From Auanema rhodensis (taxonomy: Eukaryota; Nematoda; Chromadorea; Rhabditida; Rhabditidae): a stretch of DNA of 64,000 nt. The stretch spans positions 21,715,638 to 21,779,637 of the forward strand of contig OZ059900.1 in NCBI GenBank assembly GCA_964057225.1. The letters are read 5' to 3'. Each line of letters starts with the position of its first letter. The stretch's first letter is position 1. The notes under the pieces are model-generated. The model worked only from the letters and a program-made list of their open reading frames with translations, was not told the DNA's origin and made no database searches. Shown here piece after piece: positions 40,059 to 51,685 of this stretch. Position numbers and translations under genes: made by a program.

Positions 40059-40343
40059 CTTGTTTACAGCGAAATTTCCAAAAACTGGTTTTCCAGCATA
40101 ATAAAATATTTCTCATGGGAAATACTGTGTTTTTGTATTTTTCTAGTGTTCAGCATGTAAAATGCTTCATTTTAGTATGTAACACGCTGAAATTCGTTGC
40201 ATTTGACGACTCATATGAACAAAAATCGATTTAATCAATATTAGCCATAAAGGGCGTGCCCTCAGAATATGCTAATTTCCTTTATTTTCTAACCCCTGTT
40301 TTTTTGTCGTGAAAGTGGAACTAGACGTTGTAGGAACAATTTT
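40058..40343 (+). repeat. Forward satellite piece d of the island
   Basis: 286 bp equal to offsets 200-342 followed by offsets 1-143 of the next unit, which starts at 40201. The second part is G-type (ataaaggg, tgtaggaac) with the rare tttcctttatttt marker shared with units 25319 and 30107. It ends at caatttt and runs into a duplicated ccagttttt (40344-40352 and 40353-40361) at the turn. Confidence 0.9.
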
Positions 40344-40352
40344 CCAGTTTTT

Positions 40353-40725
40353 CCAGTTTTTGGAAATTTCGCTGTAAACAAGGTTTTGACTTACGATTTC
40401 ATGTGTTCAAACTCATGCAATGTCAATGAAACCTAGCTCAAAATTGTTCGTACAACGACTAGTTCCACTTTCACGACAAAAAAACAGGGGTTAGAAAATT
40501 AAGGAAATTAGCATATTCTGAGGGCACGCCCCTTATGGCTAATATTGATTAAATCGATTTTTGTTCATATGAGTCGTCAAATGCAACGAATTTCAGCGTG
40601 TTACATACTAAAATGAAGCATTTTACATGCTGAACACTAGAAAAATACAAAAACACAGTATTTCCCATGAGAAATATTTTATTATGCTGGAAAACCAGTT
40701 TTTGGAAATTTCGCTGTAAACAAGG
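40353..40725 (-). repeat. Inverted satellite piece e of the island
   Basis: 373 bp on the minus strand: offsets 200-342 then 1-230. It is T-type (complement of ctagtcgttg at about 40456-40465, and ataagggg). It pairs with d over 40440-40725, but d is G-type. The two stem halves therefore come from different monomer variants although their outer joins are identical. Its left end forms the loop of the palindrome. Confidence 0.9.
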
Positions 40726-40861
40726 TTTTTTTTTTCCAGCATAATAAAATATTTCTCATGGGAAATACAGGGGTTAGAAAATTAAGGAAATTAGCATATT
40801 CTGAGGGCACGCCCTTTATGGCTAATATTGATTAAATACAGGGGTTAGAAAATTAAGGAAA
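40725..40861 (-). repeat. Right arm of rearranged module (mirror copy)
   Basis: Exact reverse complement of the left module as far as I can follow it by eye: ten T (40726-40735), the c' piece, the scar aaatacagggg twice (40763-40773 and 40834-40844), then aaggaaaaat leading into the forward array. The b' piece is also the ataaaggg type, as in the left module. Confidence 0.88.
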
Positions 40862-40957
40862 AATATTTCTCATGGGAAATACTGTGTTTTTGTATTTTTC
40901 TAGTGTTCAGCATGTAAAATGCTTCATTTTAGTATGTAACACGCTGAAATTCGTTGC

Positions 40958-43009
40958 ATTTGACGACTCATATGAACAAAAATCGATTTAATCAATATTA
41001 GCCATAAGGGGCGTGCCCTCAGAATATGCTAATTTCCTTAATTTTCTAACCCCTGTTTTTTTGTCGTGAAAGTGGAACTAGTCGTTGTACGAACAATTTT
41101 GAGCTAGGTTTCATTGACATTGCATGAGTTTGAACACATGAAATCGTAAGTCAAAACCTTGTTTACAGCGAAATTTCCAAAAACTGGTTTTCCAGCATAA
41201 TAAAATATTTCTCATGGGAAATACTGTGTTTTTGTATTTTTCTAGTGTTCAGCATGTAAAATGCTTCATTTTAGTATGTAACACGCTGAAATTGGTTGCA
41301 TTTGACGACTCATATGAACAAAAATCGATTTAATCAATATTAGCCATAAAGGGCGTGCCCTCAGAATATGCTAATTTCCTTAATTTTCTAACCCCTGTTT
41401 TTTTGTCGTGAAAGTGGAACTAGACGTTGTAGGAACAATTTTGAGCTAGGTTTCATTGACATTGCATGAGTTTGAACACATGAAATCGTAAGTCAAAACC
41501 TTGTTTACAGCGAAATTTTCAAAAACTGGTTTTCCAGCATAATAAAATATTTCTCATGGGAAATACTGTGTTTTTGTATTTTTCTAGTGTTCAGCATGTA
41601 AAATGCTTCATTTTAGTATGTAACACGCTGAAATTCGTTGCATTTGACGACTCATATGAACAAAAATCGATTTAATCAATATTAGCCATAAGGGGCGTGC
41701 CCTCAGAATATGCTAATTTCCTTAATTTTCTAACCCCTGTTTTTTTGTCGTGAAAGTGGAACTAGTCGTTGTACGAACAATTTTGAGCTAGGTTTCATTG
41801 ACATTGCATGAGTTTGAACACATGAAATCGTAAGTCAAAACCTTGTTTACAGCGAAATTTCCAAAAACTGGTTTTCCAGCATAATAAAATATTTCTCATG
41901 GGAAATACTGTGTTTTTGTATTTTTCTAGTGTTCAGCATGTAAAATGCTTCATTTTAGTATGTAACACGCTGAAATTGGTTGCATTTGACGACTCATATG
42001 AACAAAAATCGATTTAATCAATATTAGCCATAAAGGGCGTGCCCTCAGAATATGCTAATTTCCTTAATTTTCTAACCCCTGTTTTTTTGTCGTGAAAGTG
42101 GAACTAGACGTTGTAGGAACAATTTTGAGCTAGGTTTCATTGACATTGCATGAGTTTGAACACATGAAATCGTAAGTCAAAACCTTGTTTACAGCGAAAT
42201 TTTCAAAAACTGGTTTTCCAGCATAATAAAATATTTCTCATGGGAAATACTGTGTTTTTGTATTTTTCTAGTGTTCAGCATGTAAAATGCTTCATTTTAG
42301 TATGTAACACGCTGAAATTCGTTGCATTTGACGACTCATATGAACAAAAATCGATTTAATCAATATTAGCCATAAGGGGCGTGCCCTCAGAATATGCTAA
42401 TTTCCTTAATTTTCTAACCCCTGTTTTTTTGTCGTGAAAGTGGAACTAGTCGTTGTACGAACAATTTTGAGCTAGGTTTCATTGACATTGCATGAGTTTG
42501 AACACATGAAATCGTAAGTCAAAACCTTGTTTACAGCGAAATTTCCAAAAACTGGTTTTCCAGCATAATAAAATATTTCTCATGGGAAATACTGTGTTTT
42601 TGTATTTTTCTAGTGTTCAGCATGTAAAATGCTTCATTTTAGTATGTAACACGCTGAAATTCGTTGCATTTGACGACTCATATGAACAAAAATCGATTTA
42701 ATCAATATTAGCCATAAGGGGCGTGCCCTCAGAATATGCTAATTTCCTTAATTTTCTAACCCCTGTTTTTTTGTCGTAAAAGTGGAACTAGACGTTGTAC
42801 GAACAATTTTGAGCTAGGTTTCATTGACATTGCATGAGTTTGAACACATGAAATCGTAAGTCAAAACCTTGTTTACAGCGAAATTTCCAAAAACTGGTTT
42901 TCCAGCATAATAAAATATTTCTCATGGGAAATACTGTGTTTTTGTATTTTTCTAGTGTTCAGCATGTAAAATGCTTCATTTTAGTATGTAACACGCTGAA
43001 ATTCGTTGC
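40958..43009 (+). repeat. Dimeric duplication T Gf T Gf T plus D-like unit
   Basis: The T units at 40958 and 41642 both end gaaattggttgc, a change not seen elsewhere, and each is followed by a Gf unit (41300, 41984). The T Gf pair (684 bp) was therefore duplicated here. The T at 42326 has the normal gaaattcgttgc. The unit at 42668 has gtcgtaaaag of D but normal aaaatatttc, so it is a C/D recombinant. Confidence 0.88.
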
Positions 43010-44035
43010 ATTTGACGACTCATATGAACAAAAATCGATTTAATCAATATTAGCCATAAGGGGCGTGCCCTCAGAATATGCTAATTTCCTTAATTTTCTA
43101 ACCCCTGTTTTTTTGTCGTAAAAGTGGAACTAGACGTTGTACGAACAATTTTGAGCTAGGTTTCATTGACATTGCATGAGTTTGAACACATGAAATCGTA
43201 AGTCAAAACCTTGTTTACAGCGAAATTTCCAAAAACTGGTTTTCCAGCATAATAAAATTATTCTCATGGGAAATACTGTGTTTTTGTATTTTTCTAGTGT
43301 TCAGCATGTAAAATGCTTCATTTTAGTATGTAACACGCTGAAATTCGTTGCATTTGACGACTCATATGAACAAAAATCGATTTAATCAATATTAGCCATA
43401 AGGGGCGTGCCCTCAGAATATGCTAATTTCCTTAATTTTCTAACCCCTGTTTTTTTGTCGTGAAAGTGGAACTAGACGTTGTACGAACAATTTTGAGCTA
43501 GGTTTCATTGACATTGCATGAGTTTGAACACATGAAATCGTAAGTCAAAACCTTGTTTACAGCGAAATTTCCAAAAACTGGTTTTCCAGCATAATAAAAT
43601 ATTTCTCATGGGAAATACTGTGTTTTTGTATTTTTCTAGTGTTCAGCATGTAAAATGCTTCATTTTAGTATGTAACACGCTGAAATTCGTTGCATTTGAC
43701 GACTCATATGAACAAAAATCGATTTAATCAATATTAGCCATAAAGGGCGTGCCCTCAGAATATGCTAATTTCCTTAATTTTCTAACCCCTGTTTTTTTGT
43801 CGTGAAAGTGGAACTAGACGTTGTAGGAACAATTTTGAGCTAGGTTTCATTGACATTGCATGAGTTTGAACACATGAAATCGTAAGTCAAAACCTTGTTT
43901 ACAGCGAAATTTCCAAAAACTGGTTTTCCAGCATAATAAAATATTTCTCATGGGAAATACTGTGTTTTTGTATTTTTCTAGTGTTCAGCATGTAAAATGC
44001 TTCATTTTAGTACGTAACACGCTGAAATTCGTTGC
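43010..44035 (+). repeat. 3-monomer duplication D C Gc, copy 1
   Basis: Units at 43010 (gtcgtaaaag, aaaattattc), 43352 (C) and 43694 (agtacgtaac). The next 1,026 bp repeats the same three variants. The inverted and left forward copies of this block have D C Gc only once, so the duplication is specific to this arm. Confidence 0.88.
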
Positions 44036-47000
44036 ATTTGACGACTCATATGAACAAAAATCGATTTAATCAATATTAGCCATAAGGGGCGTGCCCTCAG
44101 AATATGCTAATTTCCTTAATTTTCTAACCCCTGTTTTTTTGTCGTAAAAGTGGAACTAGACGTTGTACGAACAATTTTGAGCTAGGTTTCATTGACATTG
44201 CATGAGTTTGAACACATGAAATCGTAAGTCAAAACCTTGTTTACAGCGAAATTTCCAAAAACTGGTTTTCCAGCATAATAAAATTATTCTCATGGGAAAT
44301 ACTGTGTTTTTGTATTTTTCTAGTGTTCAGCATGTAAAATGCTTCATTTTAGTATGTAACACGCTGAAATTCGTTGCATTTGACGACTCATATGAACAAA
44401 AATCGATTTAATCAATATTAGCCATAAGGGGCGTGCCCTCAGAATATGCTAATTTCCTTAATTTTCTAACCCCTGTTTTTTTGTCGTGAAAGTGGAACTA
44501 GACGTTGTACGAACAATTTTGAGCTAGGTTTCATTGACATTGCATGAGTTTGAACACATGAAATCGTAAGTCAAAACCTTGTTTACAGCGAAATTTCCAA
44601 AAACTGGTTTTCCAGCATAATAAAATATTTCTCATGGGAAATACTGTGTTTTTGTATTTTTCTAGTGTTCAGCATGTAAAATGCTTCATTTTAGTATGTA
44701 ACACGCTGAAATTCGTTGCATTTGACGACTCATATGAACAAAAATCGATTTAATCAATATTAGCCATAAAGGGCGTGCCCTCAGAATATGCTAATTTCCT
44801 TAATTTTCTAACCCCTGTTTTTTTGTCGTGAAAGTGGAACTAGACGTTGTAGGAACAATTTTGAGCTAGGTTTCATTGACATTGCATGAGTTTGAACACA
44901 TGAAATCGTAAGTCAAAACCTTGTTTACAGCGAAATTTCCAAAAACTGGTTTTCCAGCATAATAAAATATTTCTCATGGGAAATACTGTGTTTTTGTATT
45001 TTTCTAGTGTTCAGCATGTAAAATGCTTCATTTTAGTACGTAACACGCTGAAATTCGTTGCATTTGACGACTCATATGAACAAAAATCGATTTAATCAAT
45101 ATTAGCCATAAGGGGCGTGCCCTCAGAATATGCTAATTTCCTTAATTTTCTAACCCCTGTTTTTTTGTCGTGAAAGTGGAACTAGACGTTGTACGAACAA
45201 TTTTGAGCTAGGTTTCATTGACATTGCATGAGTTTGAACACATGAAATCGTAAGTCAAAACCTTGTTTACAGCGAAATTTCCAAAAACTGGTTTTCCAGC
45301 ATAATAAAATATTTCTCATGGGAAATACTGTGTTTTTGTATTTTTCTAGTGTTCAGCATGTAAAATGCTTCATTTTAGTATGTAACACGCTGAAATTCGT
45401 TGCATTTGACGACTCATATGAACAAAAATCGATTTAATCAATATTAGCCATAAAGGGCGTGCCCTCAGAATATGCTAATTTCCTTAATTTTCTAACCCCT
45501 GTTTTTTTGTCGTGAAAGTGGAACTAGACGTTGTAGGAACAATTTTGAGCTAGGTTTCATTGACATTGCATGAGTTTGAACACATGAAATCGTAAGTCAA
45601 AACCTTGTTTACAGCGAAATTTTCAAAAACTGGTTTTCCAGCATAATAAAATATTTCTCATGGGAAATACTGTGTTTTTGTATTTTTCTAGTGTTCAGCA
45701 TGTAAAATGCTTCATTTTAGTATGTAACACGCTGAAATTCGTTGCATTTGACGACTCATATGAACAAAAATCGATTTAATCAATATTAGCCATAAGGGGC
45801 GTGCCCTCAGAATATGCTAATTTCCTTAATTTTCTAACCCCTGTTTTTTTGTCGTGAAAGTGGAACTAGACGTTGTACGAACAATTTTGAGCTAGGTTTC
45901 ATTGACATTGCATGAGTTTGAACACATGAAATCGTAAGTCAAAACCTTGTTTACAGCGAAATTTCCAAAAACTGGTTTTCCAGCATAATAAAATATTTCT
46001 CATGGGAAATACTGTGTTTTTGTATTTTTCTAGTGTTCAGCATGTAAAATGCTTCATTTTAGTATGTAACACGCTGAAATTCGTTGCATTTGACGACTCA
46101 TATGAACAAAAATCGATTTAATCAATATTAGCCATAAAGGGCGTGCCCTCAGAATATGCTAATTTCCTTAATTTTCTAACCCCTGTTTTTTTGTCCTGAA
46201 AGTGGAACTAGACATTGTATTAACAATTTTGAGCTAGGTTTCATTGACATTGCATGAGTTTGAACACATGAAATCGTAAGTCAAAACCTTGTTTACAGCG
46301 AAATTTCCAAAAACTGGTTTTCCAGCATAATAAAATATTTCTCATGGGTATTACTGTGTTTTTGTATTTTTCTAGTGTTCAGCATGTAAAATGCTTCATT
46401 TTAGTATGTAACACGCTGAAATTCGTTGCATTTGACGACTCATATGAACAAAAATCGATTTAATCAATATTAGCCATAAAGGGCGTGCCCTCAGAATATG
46501 CTAATTTCCTTAATTTTCTAACCCCTGTTTTTTTGTCGTGAAAGTGGAACTAGACGTTGTAGGAACAATTTTGAGCTAGGTTTCATTGACATTGCATGAG
46601 TTTGAACACATGAAATCGTAAGTCAAAACCTTGTTTACAGCGAAATTTCCAAAAACTGGTTTTCCAGCATAATAAAATATTTCTCATGGGTATTACTGTG
46701 TTTTTGTATTTTTCTAGTGTTCAGCATGTAAAATGCTTCATTTTAGTATGTAACACGCTGAAATTCGTTGCATTTGACGACTCATATGAACAAAAATCGA
46801 TTTAATCAATATTAGCCATAAGGGGCGTGCCCTCAGAATATGCTAATTTCCTTAATTTTCTAACCCCTGTTTTTTTGTCGTGAAAGTGGAACTAGACGTT
46901 GTACGAACAATTTTGAGCTAGGTTTCATTGACATTGCATGAGTTTGAACACATGAAATCGTAAGTCAAAACCTTGTTTACAGCGAAATTTCCAAAAACTG

Positions 47001-47455
47001 GTTTTCCAGCATAATAAAATATTTCTCATGGGTATTACTGTGTTTTTGTATTTTTCTAGTGTTCAGCATGTAAAATGCTTCATTTTAGTATGTAACACGC
47101 TGAAATTCGTTGCATTTGACGACTCATATGAACAAAAATCGATTTAATCAATATTAGCCATAAGGGGCGTGCCCTCAGAATATGCTAATTTCCTTAATTT
47201 TCTAACCCCTGTTTTTTTGTCGTGAAAGTGGAACTAGACGTTGTACGAACAATTTTGAGCTAGGTTTCATTGACATTGCATGAGTTTGAACACATGAAAT
47301 CGTAAGTCAAAACCTTGTTTACAGCGAAATTTCCAAAAACTGGTTTTCCAGCATAATAAAATATTTCTCATGGGAAATACTGTGTTTTTGTATTTTTCTA
47401 GTGTTCAGCATGTGAAATGCTTCATTTTAGTATGTAACACGCTGAAATTCGTTGC
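44036..47455 (+). repeat. Higher-order block D C Gc C Gf C A Gt Ct Cg, forward copy 3
   Basis: Ten units in the order of the 11-monomer block without its leading T. The D C Gc start (44036-45061) is the second copy of the 3-monomer duplication. Its A unit (46088) again has gtcctgaaag and attgtattaac, and the Cg unit starts at 47114. It is the mirror counterpart, in the right arm, of 35722-39141. Confidence 0.9.
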
Positions 47456-50400
47456 ATTTGACGACTCATATGAACAAAAATCGATTTAATCAATATTAGC
47501 CATAAAGGGCGTGCCCTCAGAATATGCTAATTTCCTTAATTTTCTAACCCCTGTTTTTTTGTCGTGAAAGTGGAACTAGACGTTGTAGGAACAATTTTGA
47601 GCTAGGTTTCATTGACATTGCATGAGTTTGAACACATGAAATCGTAAGTCAAAACCTTGTTTACAGCGAAATTTCCAAAAACTGGTTTTCCAGCATAATA
47701 AAATATTTCTCATGGGAAATACTGTGTTTTTGTATTTTTCTAGTGTTCAGCATGTAAAATGCTTCATTTTAGTATGTAACACGCTGAAATTCGTTGCATT
47801 TGACGACTCATATGAACAAAAATCGATTTAATCAATATTAGCCATAAGGGGCGTGCCCTCAGAATATGCTAATTTCCTTAATTTTCTAACCCCTGTTTTT
47901 TTGTCGTGAAAGTGGAACTAGACGTTGTAGGAACAATTTTGAGCTAGGTTTCATTGACATTGCATGAGTTTGAACACATGAAATCGTAAGTCAAAACCTT
48001 GTTTACAGCGATATTTTCAAAAACTGGTTTTCCAGCATAATAAAATATTTCTCATGGGAAATACTGTGTTTTTGTATTTTTCTAGTGTTCAGCATGTAAA
48101 ATGCTTCATTTTAGTATGTAACACGCTGAAATTCGTTGCATTTGACGACTCATATGAACAAAAATCGATTTAATCAATATTAGCCATAAGGGGCGTGCCC
48201 TCAGAATATGCTAATTTCCTTAATTTTCTAACCCCTGTTTTTTTGTCGTGAAAGTGGAACTAGACGTTGTACGAACAATTTTGAGCTAGGTTTCATTGAC
48301 ATTGCATGAGTTTGAACACATGAAATCGTAAGTCAAAACCTTGTTTACAGCGAAATTTCCAAAAACTGGTTTTCCAGCATAATAAAATATTTCTCATGGG
48401 AAATACTGTGTTTTTGTATTTTTCTAGTGTTCAGCATGTGAAATGCTTCATTTTAGTATGTAACACGCTGAAATTCGTTGCATTTGACGACTCATATGAA
48501 CAAAAATCGATTTAATCAATATTAGCCATAAAGGGCGTGCCCTCAGAATATGCTAATTTCCTTAATTTTCTAACCCCTGTTTTTTTGTCGTGAAAGTGGA
48601 ACTAGACGTTGTAGGAACAATTTTGAGCTAGGTTTCATTGACATTGCATGAGTTTGAACACATGAAATCGTAAGTCAAAACCTTGTTTACAGCGAAATTT
48701 CCAAAAACTGGTTTTCCAGCATAATAAAATATTTCTCATGGGAAATACTGTGTTTTTGTATTTTTCTAGTGTTCAGCATGTAAAATGCTTCATTTTAGTA
48801 TGTAACACGCTGAAATTCGTTGCATTTGACGACTCATATGAACAAAAATCGATTTAATCAATATTAGCCATAAGGGGCGTGCCCTCAGAATATGCTAATT
48901 TCCTTAATTTTCTAACCCCTGTTTTTTTGTCGTGAAAGTGGAACTAGACGTTGTAGGAACAATTTTGAGCTAGGTTTCATTGACATTGCATGAGTTTGAA
49001 CACATGAAATCGTAAGTCAAAACCTTGTTTACAGCGATATTTTCAAAAACTGGTTTTCCAGCATAATAAAATATTTCTCATGGGAAATACTGTGTTTTTG
49101 TATTTTTCTAGTGTTCAGCATGTAAAATGCTTCATTTTAGTATGTAACACGCTGAAATTCGTTGCATTTGACGACTCATATGAACAAAAATCGATTTAAT
49201 CAATATTAGCCATAAGGGGCGTGCCCTCAGAATATGCTAATTTCCTTAATTTTCTAACCCCTGTTTTTTTGTCGTGAAAGTGGAACTAGACGTTGTACGA
49301 ACAATTTTGAGCTAGGTTTCATTGACATTGCATGAGTTTGAACACATGAAATCGTAAGTCAAAACCTTGTTTACAGCGAAATTTCCAAAAACTGGTTTTC
49401 CAGCATAATAAAATATTTCTCATGGGAAATACTGTGTTTTTGTATTTTTCTAGTGTTCAGCATGTAAAATGCTTCATTTTAGTATGTAACACGCTGAAAT
49501 TCGTTGCATTTGACGACTCATATGAACAAAAATCGATTTAATCAATATTAGCCATAAGGGGCGTGCCCTCAGAATATGCTAATTTCCTTAATTTTCTAAC
49601 CCCTGTTTTTTTGTCGTGAAAGTGGAACTAGACGTTGTACGAACAATTTTGAGCTGGGTTTCATTGACATTGCATGAGTTTGAACACATGAAATCGTAAG
49701 TCAAAACCTTGTTTACAGCGAAATTTCCAAAAACTGGTTTTCCAGCATAATAAAATATTTCTCATGGGAAATACTGTGTTTTTGTATTTTTCTAGTGTTC
49801 AGCATGTAAAATGCTTCATTTTAGTATGTAACACGCTGAAATTCGTTGCATTTGACGACTCATATGAACAAAAATCGATTTAATCAATATTAGCCATAAG
49901 GGGCGTGCCCTCAGAATATGCTAATTTCCTTAATTTTCTAACCCCTGTTTTTTTGTCGTGAAAGTGGAACTAGACATTGTATTAACAATTTTGAGCTAGG
50001 TTTCATTGACATTGCATGAGTTTAAACACATGAAATCGTAAGTCAAAACCTTGTTTACAGCGAAATTTCCAAAAACTGGTTTTCCAGCATAATAAAATAT
50101 TTCTCATGGGAAATACTGTGTTTTTGTATTTTTCTAGTGTTCAGCATGTAAAATGCTTCATTTTAGTATGTAACACGCTGAAATTCGTTGCATTTGACGA
50201 CTCATATGAACAAAAATCGATTTAATCAATATTAGCCATAAGGGGGCGTGCCCTCAGAATATGCTAATTTCCTTAATTTTCTAACCCCTGTTTTTTTGTC
50301 GTGAAAGTGGAACTAGACGTTGTACGAACAATTTTGAGCTAGGTTTCATTGACATTGCATGAGTTTGAACACATGAAATCGTAAGTCAAAACCTTGTTTA

Positions 50401-51685
50401 CAGCGAAATTTCCAAAAACTGGTTTTCCAGCATAATAAAATATTTCTCATGGGAAATACTGTGTTTTTGTATTTTTCTAGTGTTCAGCATGTAAAATGCT
50501 TCATTTTAGTATGTAACACGCTGAAATTCGTTGCATTTGACGACTCATATGAACAAAAATCGATTTAATCAATATTAGCCATAAGGGGCGTGCCCTCAGA
50601 ATATGCTAATTTCCTTAATTTTCTAACCCCTGTTTTTTTGTCGTGAAAGTGGAACCAGACGTTGTACGAACAATTTTGAGCTAGGTTTCATTGACATTGC
50701 ATGAGTTTGAACACATGAAATCGTAAGTCAAAACCTTGTTTACAGCGAAATTTCCAAAAACTGGTTTTCCAGCATAATAAAATATTTCTCATGGGAAATA
50801 CTGTGTTTTTGTATTTTTCTAGTGTTCAGCATGTAAAATGCTTCATTTTAGTATGTAACACGCTGAAATTCGTTGCATTTGACGACTCATATGAACAAAA
50901 ATCGATTTAATCAATATTAGCCATAAGGGGCGTGCCCTCAGAATATGCTAATTTCCTTAATTTTCTAACCCCTGTTTTTTTGTCGTGAAAGTGGAACTAG
51001 ACATTGTATTAACAATTTTGAGCTAGGTTTCATTGACATTGCATGAGTTTAAACACATGAAATCGTAAGTCAAAACCTTGTTTACAGCGAAATTTCCAAA
51101 AACTGGTTTTCCAGCATAATAAAATATTTCTCATGGGAAATACTGTGTTTTTGTATTTTTCTAGTGTTCAGCATGTAAAATGCTTCATTTTAGTATGTAA
51201 CACGCTGAAATTCGTTGCATTTGACGACTCATATGAACAAAAATCGATTTAATCAATATTAGCCATAAGGGGGCGTGCCCTCAGAATATGCTAATTTCCT
51301 TAATTTTCTAACCCCTGTTTTTTTGTCGTGAAAGTGGAACTAGACGTTGTACGAACAATTTTGAGCTAGGTTTCATTGACATTGCATGAGTTTGAACACA
51401 TGAAATCGTAAGTCAAAACCTTGTTTACAGCGAAATTTCCAAAAACTGGTTTTCCAGCATAATAAAATATTTCTCATGGGAAATACTGTGTTTTTGTATT
51501 TTTCTAGTGTTCAGCATGTAAAATGCTTCATTTTAGTATGTAACACGCTGAAATTCGTTGCATTTGACGACTCATATGAACAAAAATCGATTTAATCAAT
51601 ATTAGCCATAAGGGGCGTGCCCTCAGAATATGCTAATTTCCTTAATTTTCTAACCCCTGTTTTTTTGTCGTGAAAGTGGAACCAG
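45404..51685 (+). repeat. 12.3 kb super-repeat, copy 1
   Basis: Variant string from 45404: Gf C A Gt Ct Cg G B Cg G B C W A2 C5 P' A2 C5, then the start of P. P' has ggaaccag without catgtgaaatg. The same order reappears 12,315 bp downstream (36 units plus three extra bases). The only unit-level difference I found is B at 47798 against C at 60113. Confidence 0.88.

Larger units (their letters stand above)
39922..40861. other. Palindromic rearranged satellite island
   Basis: Short satellite pieces in alternating orientation: a (+, 39922-39944), b (+, 39946-40014), c (-, about 40015-40047), d (+, 40058-40343), e (-, 40353-40725), then mirror pieces c' (+, 40736-40768), b' (-, 40769-40837) and a' (-, 40838-40860). 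Left and right coordinates pair by a constant sum of 80783 (axis 40391.5), for example 39946 with 40837 and 40015 with 40768. The stems are continuous except at variant differences, around a 96 bp spacer (40344-40439). Counting entry and exit, there are seven orientation switches. It could be the product of repair by template switching, or an assembly or read artefact. Confidence 0.9.

Noticed and set aside
34651-40861. Insertion of a transposon with inverted repeats at the orientation switches
   Set aside because: Apart from a 6 bp filler portion, all sequence is satellite. There is no transposase, no target-site duplication and no non-satellite core.
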